Positions 22,666 through 26,979 of a DNA stretch of 26,979 nucleotides are shown piece by piece. The DNA comes from DATEOR01 sp035698665 (GTDB lineage: Bacteria > Actinomycetota > Thermoleophilia > Gaiellales > Gaiellaceae). Location: positions 1 through 26,979 of the forward strand of contig DASSBN010000001.1 in the NCBI GenBank assembly GCA_035698665.1, written 5' to 3'. Numbering within the stretch: position 1 is the stretch's first letter; each line of letters starts with the position of its first letter. The notes beneath the pieces are model-generated. The model searched no databases. It saw only the letters and a program-made list of their open reading frames with translations, and was not told the DNA's origin. The position numbers were made by a program, and so were the translations under genes.

Positions 22666-24449
22666 CGCTTGTCTCCGTCCAGGTTGAGGACGGCGAGGAA
22701 GGCCTCCTGCGGCACCTCGACCGAGCCGACCTGCTTCATCCGCTTCTTGCCCTTCTTCTGCCGCTCGAGCAGCTTGCGCTTGCGCGTCACGTCGCCGCCG
22801 TAGCACTTCGCGAGCACGTCCTTGCGGCGCGCCTTGATCGTCTCCCGCGCGATCACGCGCGAGCCGATGGCCGCCTGCACCGGGACGTCGAACATCTGCC
22901 GCGGGATCTCCTCCCGGAGGCGCTCGACAAGCGCGCGCCCGCGCCCATAGGCGCCGTCGCGGTGGACGATCAGGCTCAGCGCGTCGACGGGGTCGCCCGC
23001 AAGGAGGATGTCCACCCGGACGAGGCTTCCTTCCTCGAAGCCGACCACGTCGTAGTCGAAGCTCGCGTAGCCCTTCGTCCGGCTCTTCAGCTGGTCGTAG
23101 TAGTCGTAGACGATCTCCGCGAGCGGGAGGTCGTAGGAGAGCATGACGCGCTCCTCGCTCAGGTACTCCATGTGATCGAACCGCCCGCGGCGCTCGTTGT
23201 TCAGCTCCATGACCGTGCCGACGTATTCCTTCGGAACGATCGTCGTCGCTCGAATGTACGGCTCCTCGACCCGTTCGAACTCGCGCGGCATGTCGGCAGG
23301 GCTGTGCACCTCGACCTCCTCCCCTCCCAACGTGTAGACGCGGTAGGCGACATTGGGGGCCGTGACGAGCAGGTCGAGATCGAACTCACGCTCGAGCCGC
23401 TCGCGGACGATCTCCATGTGCAGGAGGCCGAGGAACCCGCAGCGGAAGCCGAATCCGAGCGCCTGCGAGGTCTCGGGCTCGTAGAAGAGCGAGGCGTCGT
23501 TGAGCTTCAGCTTCTCGAGGGCATCCCGAAGCTCCGGATAGTCGTCGGAGTCGGTCGGATAGAGCCCGGCGAAGACCGTCGGCTTCACGTCCTTGTAGCC
23601 CGGCAGGGGTTTGGCTGCGCCGTGGCGTGCACTCGTGAGCGTGTCACCAACCCGCAGGCGGCTCACGTCCTTCAGGCCGGTGACGACGTATCCGACCTCT
23701 CCGGCTTCCAGCGTGTCCGTCGGGGTGCGGACCGGCGAGAAGAACCCGAGCTCCTCCGCCTCGAAGCGCGTTCCGGCCGCCATGGCCCGCAGGTCATCGC
23801 GCGTGCGGAAGCGCCCGTCGACCACGCGGACGAAGGCGACGACACCCCGGTACTGGTCGTACGAGGAGTCGAAGACGAGTGCGCGGGGCGGAGCCTCCGG
23901 GTCTCCCTCCGGCGGAGCGATGCGCTCCACGACTGCGTCCAGCACCTCGGCGACGCTCTCACCCGTCTTCGCGGAGATGCGAAGGACGCGCTCAGGATCC
24001 TCGCCGACGAGCTCGGCGACCTCGGCGGCGACTGCATCGGGATCTGCCTGCGGGAGATCGATCTTGTTCACGACCGGGACGATCTCGAGGTCGTTCTCGA
24101 GCGCGAGATAGGCGTTCGCGAGCGTCTGCGCCTGGATCCCCTGGGCCGCGTCGACCAGGAGCAGGGCCCCTTCGCACGCCTGCAGCGCGCGCGAGACCTC
24201 GTAGGTGAAGTCGACGTGGCCCGGCGTGTCGATCAGGTTCAGCTGGTGGCCCTTCCAGGCGACGCGGACGGCCTGGGCCTTGATCGTGATCCCGCGCTCA
24301 CGCTCGAGCTCCATCGAGTCGAGCACCTGTTCCCTCATCTCGCGCTCACTGAGGGTCTCCGTCACCTCGAGGATGCGGTCGGCCAGGGTCGACTTGCCGT
24401 GGTCGATGTGCGCCACGATCGAGAAGTTGCGGATGCGGTCGAGCTTCAC
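22662..24449 (-). CDS. lepA: Elongation factor 4 (LepA)
   Basis: This 595-aa translational GTPase acts on ribosomes during back-translocation or initiation/biogenesis. It has G1 AHIDHGKST (13-21), RERGITIKAQ, G3 LIDTPGHVDF, and G4 VVNKIDLP. LepA-specific parts follow: FDSSYDQYRGVVAFVRVVDG, GFGFRCGFLGLLHMEI, and the C-terminal DVLAKCYGGDVTRKRKLLER with QKKGKKRMKQ. The start is GTG 24449 (VKLDRIRNFSIVAHID), overlapping the murJ stop as GTGA; the frame is open much further upstream but that part is murJ out of frame. Length is as expected. Confidence 0.97.
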   Translation of the reverse strand: MKLDRIRNFSIVAHIDHGKSTLADRILEVTETLSEREMREQVLDSMELERERGITIKAQAVRVAWKGHQLNLIDTPGHVDFTYEVSRALQACEGALLLVDAAQGIQAQTLANAYLALENDLEIVPVVNKIDLPQADPDAVAAEVAELVGEDPERVLRISAKTGESVAEVLDAVVERIAPPEGDPEAPPRALVFDSSYDQYRGVVAFVRVVDGRFRTRDDLRAMAAGTRFEAEELGFFSPVRTPTDTLEAGEVGYVVTGLKDVSRLRVGDTLTSARHGAAKPLPGYKDVKPTVFAGLYPTDSDDYPELRDALEKLKLNDASLFYEPETSQALGFGFRCGFLGLLHMEIVRERLEREFDLDLLVTAPNVAYRVYTLGGEEVEVHSPADMPREFERVEEPYIRATTIVPKEYVGTVMELNNERRGRFDHMEYLSEERVMLSYDLPLAEIVYDYYDQLKSRTKGYASFDYDVVGFEEGSLVRVDILLAGDPVDALSLIVHRDGAYGRGRALVERLREEIPRQMFDVPVQAAIGSRVIARETIKARRKDVLAKCYGGDVTRKRKLLERQKKGKKRMKQVGSVEVPQEAFLAVLNLDGDKR

Positions 24450-26050
24450 TCGCCCGTTGTACCTGACCGGCGACGAAGCGAGAGCAGAATGCGCAGCTCT
24501 GGGATCCGCATGAGCCGCGCGCAGAGGAGGTAGACGGCCACGGCCGCCGCCAGCCCGGAGCCGACCGTGACGATTTGCGCGAGCAGGGATCGTCCCAGCA
24601 CGTCGTCGAGGGCGTACCAGACGCCGGCCGCGACACCTGCGGCGATTGCCGAGGCGACGACGATGAGGGAGTAGGAGCGCACGAGCGCCCGCCCGTTCAT
24701 CCTTCCGACGCGCCGCCGGAAGACGACGATGAATGCCCCGGTCCCCGCGATGTTCACGAAGGAGGTCGCAAGCGGGATCCCCCAGGTTCCATAGCGATAG
24801 AAAGCCGCATCGAGAGCGGCGTTGACGGCGAGGTTCGCGAGCGCGATCACGGTCGGCACCCAAGGCGTCTGCAGGCTGAAGAACGCCCGGGTCAGCATCA
24901 GCATCGTCCCGTTGAACGTGAGCCCGAGCGTGAAGGCGGCGAGCGCGCCGGCGACCACCGTCGTCTGCGACGAGGTGAACGCGCCGCGCTCGTAGATCAG
25001 CCGCACGATGGGCACCGCGAGCACGGCGCCGACCGCGCTCGCGGGGATGAGCGTGAAGCCGATCTGCCCGAGGCCCATCGAAACGGTGTCGCGGAACCCC
25101 TCTGTGTCCCCCCGGGTGGCGAGCCGCGAGAGGCGCGGGAAGAGCACCGTGGCGATCGCAACGGAGAAGACACCCTGCGGGAGCATGTAGATGCGGAAGG
25201 CCGCGTTGATGGCGCTCGGCGCGATGTTCGGGTCGATCAGCTTCGCCGCGAAGATCCCGTCGATGAGCGCATTGACGTTGATGAGCCCCAGCCCGAGTGT
25301 CACGGGCACCATCAGGACGAAGACGCGCTTGACGGCAGGGTCGCGCCAGTCGAGGACGAACTGGAGCCGACCGCCGAGTCCGCGAAGCGCGGGGATCGGC
25401 AGCGCGAACTGAAGGAGCGTGGCTGCGAGGATCGCTCCCGCGTAGACGTAGAGCTCGTCGTTTCCTTCGACGCGGGGGACCCCGACGACGAGCCCGCCGA
25501 TGATGACGACGTTCCAGAACACCGGCGTGAGGGCGGGGATCGTGAAGTGCTCGTAGCTGTTCAGGATCCCGACGATGACCCCGAACAGGCCGAGCAGGAG
25601 GACGATCGGGAAGAGCAGCCTCGAGAGCCCGACGAGCAGGTCCTGCTCGTAGGGAAACGGCGCCATGATCCACGGCGCGAGCAGGATGAAGAGGACGGTG
25701 ACGCTTCCGAGCCCGAGGAAGATGAGCCAAAAAAGTGTCGAGGCGACGCGCCAGGCCCGCGCCCGCTCTCCTTTCTCCAGCAACTCGCTGAAGACGGGGA
25801 CGAAGGCGGACGAGAGGGCGGCGTCGGCGACGAGCGCGCGAACCGTGTTCGGGATCAGGAAGGCGATCTCGAACGCGTTGATCGGGCCGCGGACGCCGAA
25901 GTAGTTTCTGGCGACGATCTCACGGACGAGGCCGAGAATCCGGGAGAGTCCCGTCGCCCCGGCGAAGATCGCCGTCGACCAGGCGAGGCGTCTCGGCGGC
26001 GGGGGCTCGCCGGGAGCCGGGCGCTCAGGTTCTTCCACGGGCCCGAGCAT
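24446..26050 (-). CDS. murJ: Lipid II flippase MurJ
   Basis: This 534-aa polytopic membrane protein (about 14 helices) of the MVF/MOP family flips lipid II to the outer membrane face for peptidoglycan synthesis. Family features are AGATGLSRILGLVREIVARN (30-49), a charged first helix; ALSSAFVPVFSELLEKG; GLGLINVNALIDGIFAAKL; and MLPQGVFSVAIATVLFPRLS. The first 22 residues are Pro/Glu rich and may be cytosolic or partly untranslated; an in-frame GTG lies at 26038. No C-terminal kinase-like extension of the kind fused in mycobacterial homologues is seen. It is the first gene of the minus-strand superoperon and is divergent from rpsT with about 70 bp between them. Confidence 0.95.
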   Translation of the reverse strand: MLGPVEEPERPAPGEPPPPRRLAWSTAIFAGATGLSRILGLVREIVARNYFGVRGPINAFEIAFLIPNTVRALVADAALSSAFVPVFSELLEKGERARAWRVASTLFWLIFLGLGSVTVLFILLAPWIMAPFPYEQDLLVGLSRLLFPIVLLLGLFGVIVGILNSYEHFTIPALTPVFWNVVIIGGLVVGVPRVEGNDELYVYAGAILAATLLQFALPIPALRGLGGRLQFVLDWRDPAVKRVFVLMVPVTLGLGLINVNALIDGIFAAKLIDPNIAPSAINAAFRIYMLPQGVFSVAIATVLFPRLSRLATRGDTEGFRDTVSMGLGQIGFTLIPASAVGAVLAVPIVRLIYERGAFTSSQTTVVAGALAAFTLGLTFNGTMLMLTRAFFSLQTPWVPTVIALANLAVNAALDAAFYRYGTWGIPLATSFVNIAGTGAFIVVFRRRVGRMNGRALVRSYSLIVVASAIAAGVAAGVWYALDDVLGRSLLAQIVTVGSGLAAAVAVYLLCARLMRIPELRILLSLRRRSGTTGE

Positions 26051-26120
26051 AGGCCAGAGGCCGGAGGCAGCAGTCTCTTGCTAGCATCCTCTCGCCCGCG
26101 CGATGCGGGCGTTTCTCCGT

Positions 26121-26384
26121 ATGCCGAACATCCACCAGCAAAAGCGCCGCGTGAAGATCGCCGCCCGCCAGCGGGAGGAGAATCTGCGCTACCGCTCCGC
26201 CGCGAAGACGCACTTCAAGCGCCTCGAGTCGGCGGTTGCGGACGGAGACAAGGAACGGATCGCGAGCGAGCACCGCGAGCTCGTCGTCCTCCTCGACAAG
26301 GCCGCCGCAACGCGCGCGATCGACCCGAACAAGGCCGCGCGCAAGAAGTCCCAGGCCGCGCGCCTGGTCGCGAGCACCTCCTAG
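26121..26384 (+). CDS. rpsT: 30S ribosomal protein S20
   Basis: This 87-aa basic helical protein binds 16S rRNA early in 30S assembly. The start ATG 26121 gives the standard MPNIHQQKRRVKIA; an in-frame ATG at 26103 would add six odd residues. Family features are YRSAAKTHFKRLESAV and HRELVVLLDKAAATRAIDPN, and the end KAARKKSQAARLVAS. It is transcribed alone, divergent from murJ and convergent with holA. Its stop and the holA stop share the CTAG at 26381-26384. Confidence 0.96.
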   Translation: MPNIHQQKRRVKIAARQREENLRYRSAAKTHFKRLESAVADGDKERIASEHRELVVLLDKAAATRAIDPNKAARKKSQAARLVASTS

Positions 26385-26979
26385 CCGACCGGCTCGCGCG
26401 CGGCGGTGATCTCGAGGAGCGCCCGCTCGAGCTCGAGCTCGTTCGAGAGCCGGCTTGCGCCCTTCAGCGCCGCGTCCAGCTCGGCGAGGCGCACGATCGC
26501 CGCATCGAGCTCGTCCCGTGAGTAGCGCGCGGCGTGGCCGAGGGCCTTCCGGCAGCGGAACTCGTGCTTCTTCAGCCGACCCCCGATCTCGCGCGCGCCG
26601 AGGCCCTCGTCCGCGAGCGCCTGCACGTTCCGGACCAGCGTGACCTGCGCCGCGAGGCGCACGGCGATGAGAAACGGCTCGACGCCCTGCTCGAGCTCCG
26701 CCTCGCAGGCGGCCAAGACGTCGCCGACGTCACGGTTTCCCCATGCGTCTGAGAGCGCCCAGGTCGGAGCCTCGCTCAGGGGAACGGCGAGCTCCTCCAC
26801 CTCTCGCTCTCCGATCTGCTCGCCTCCCGCCCACGTCGCCAGCTTTTCCACCTCTTGCTCGAGCAGCGCGATGTCGTCACCGGCGATCTCGACCAGGCGG
26901 CGGGCAGCGTCGTCCGTCGCCTGCGCGCCCAGCCGTGCGAACTCGCCTCGCACCCAGACGGACGGGTCCTTCGGCTTCG
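26381..26979 (-). CDS. holA: DNA polymerase III subunit delta, C-terminal part (5' end outside window)
   Basis: The open frame runs to the right edge, so only the last 199 codons are present; the N-terminal AAA+-like domain lies beyond. The visible part matches the clamp-loader delta subunit: KPKDPSVWVRGEFARLG, DDAARRLVEIAGDDIALLEQ (glycine of the typical G.D...L..E.EKL), EVEKLATWAG, and the C-terminal collar domain with EPFLIAVRLAAQVTLVRNVQ and LKKHEFRCRKALGHAARYS. Delta opens the beta sliding clamp during loading. holA next to convergent rpsT is a widely conserved arrangement, which supports the call. Confidence 0.93.
   Translation of the reverse strand, partial: KPKDPSVWVRGEFARLGAQATDDAARRLVEIAGDDIALLEQEVEKLATWAGGEQIGEREVEELAVPLSEAPTWALSDAWGNRDVGDVLAACEAELEQGVEPFLIAVRLAAQVTLVRNVQALADEGLGAREIGGRLKKHEFRCRKALGHAARYSRDELDAAIVRLAELDAALKGASRLSNELELERALLEITAAREPVG

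Noticed and set aside
24575..26521. 648-codon plus-strand open frame opposite murJ
   Set aside because: Composition is charged and repetitive (Asp/Glu/Arg), and it is wholly antisense to a well-recognised membrane protein and runs through rpsT. The same holds for the long plus-strand frames at 2122-4095, 12666-14414 and 15101-16603.

Overview
The window is 27 kb of GC-rich bacterial DNA with GTG/TTG starts and tightly packed genes. Gene content and order (murJ-lepA-hemW-hrcA-dnaJ-prmA-mtaB-HIT-yqeY-phoH-ybeY-dgkA-cdd-era beside rpsT and holA) suggest a high-GC actinobacterium, probably a Thermoleophilia-like lineage (Gaiellales/Solirubrobacterales). That placement is inference from gene style and was not checked by a search. 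There is no CRISPR array, insertion sequence or prophage gene.

Left part (1-6.6 kb): the start of a branched-chain amino-acid type ABC substrate-binding lipoprotein (minus), tRNA-Leu(CAA) (plus), a phosphofructokinase with pyrophosphate-type active-site residues (plus), a coupled minus-strand pair of uncharacterised exported proteins (lipoprotein plus Tat protein), a small helical lipoprotein (plus), and two translationally coupled TIM-barrel genes that resemble DeoC and TrpC but lack key catalytic lysines.

Middle part (6.6-11.7 kb, all minus): a canonical deoC, a full-length aldehyde dehydrogenase and a shortened, active-site-less aldehyde dehydrogenase form a deoxyribose/acetaldehyde catabolic operon; the ALDH pair looks like a split ALDH16. 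Upstream, behind a perfect 12-bp hairpin, lie a 29-cysteine Tat-exported protein, a frameshifted redoxin remnant and a coiled-coil protein.

Right part (11.7-26 kb, minus): a long housekeeping superoperon runs from murJ down to era and an M3-like metallopeptidase. Most junctions are 4-bp ATGA/GTGA overlaps or gaps of a few bases. It covers lipid II flipping, EF4, haem chaperone, heat-shock repressor and co-chaperone, ribosome/tRNA modification, rRNA maturation (PhoH, YbeY, Era) and a DgkA-PAP2 lipid kinase/phosphatase fusion. At the far right rpsT (plus) converges on a partial holA (minus).

The strongest candidates for something undescribed are the paired DeoC-like/TrpC-like pseudoenzymes next to a genuine deoC-ALDH operon, the split ALDH16, and the exported lipoprotein/Tat pair. 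Less certain are a possible short leader ORF before phoH and the broken redoxin gene.
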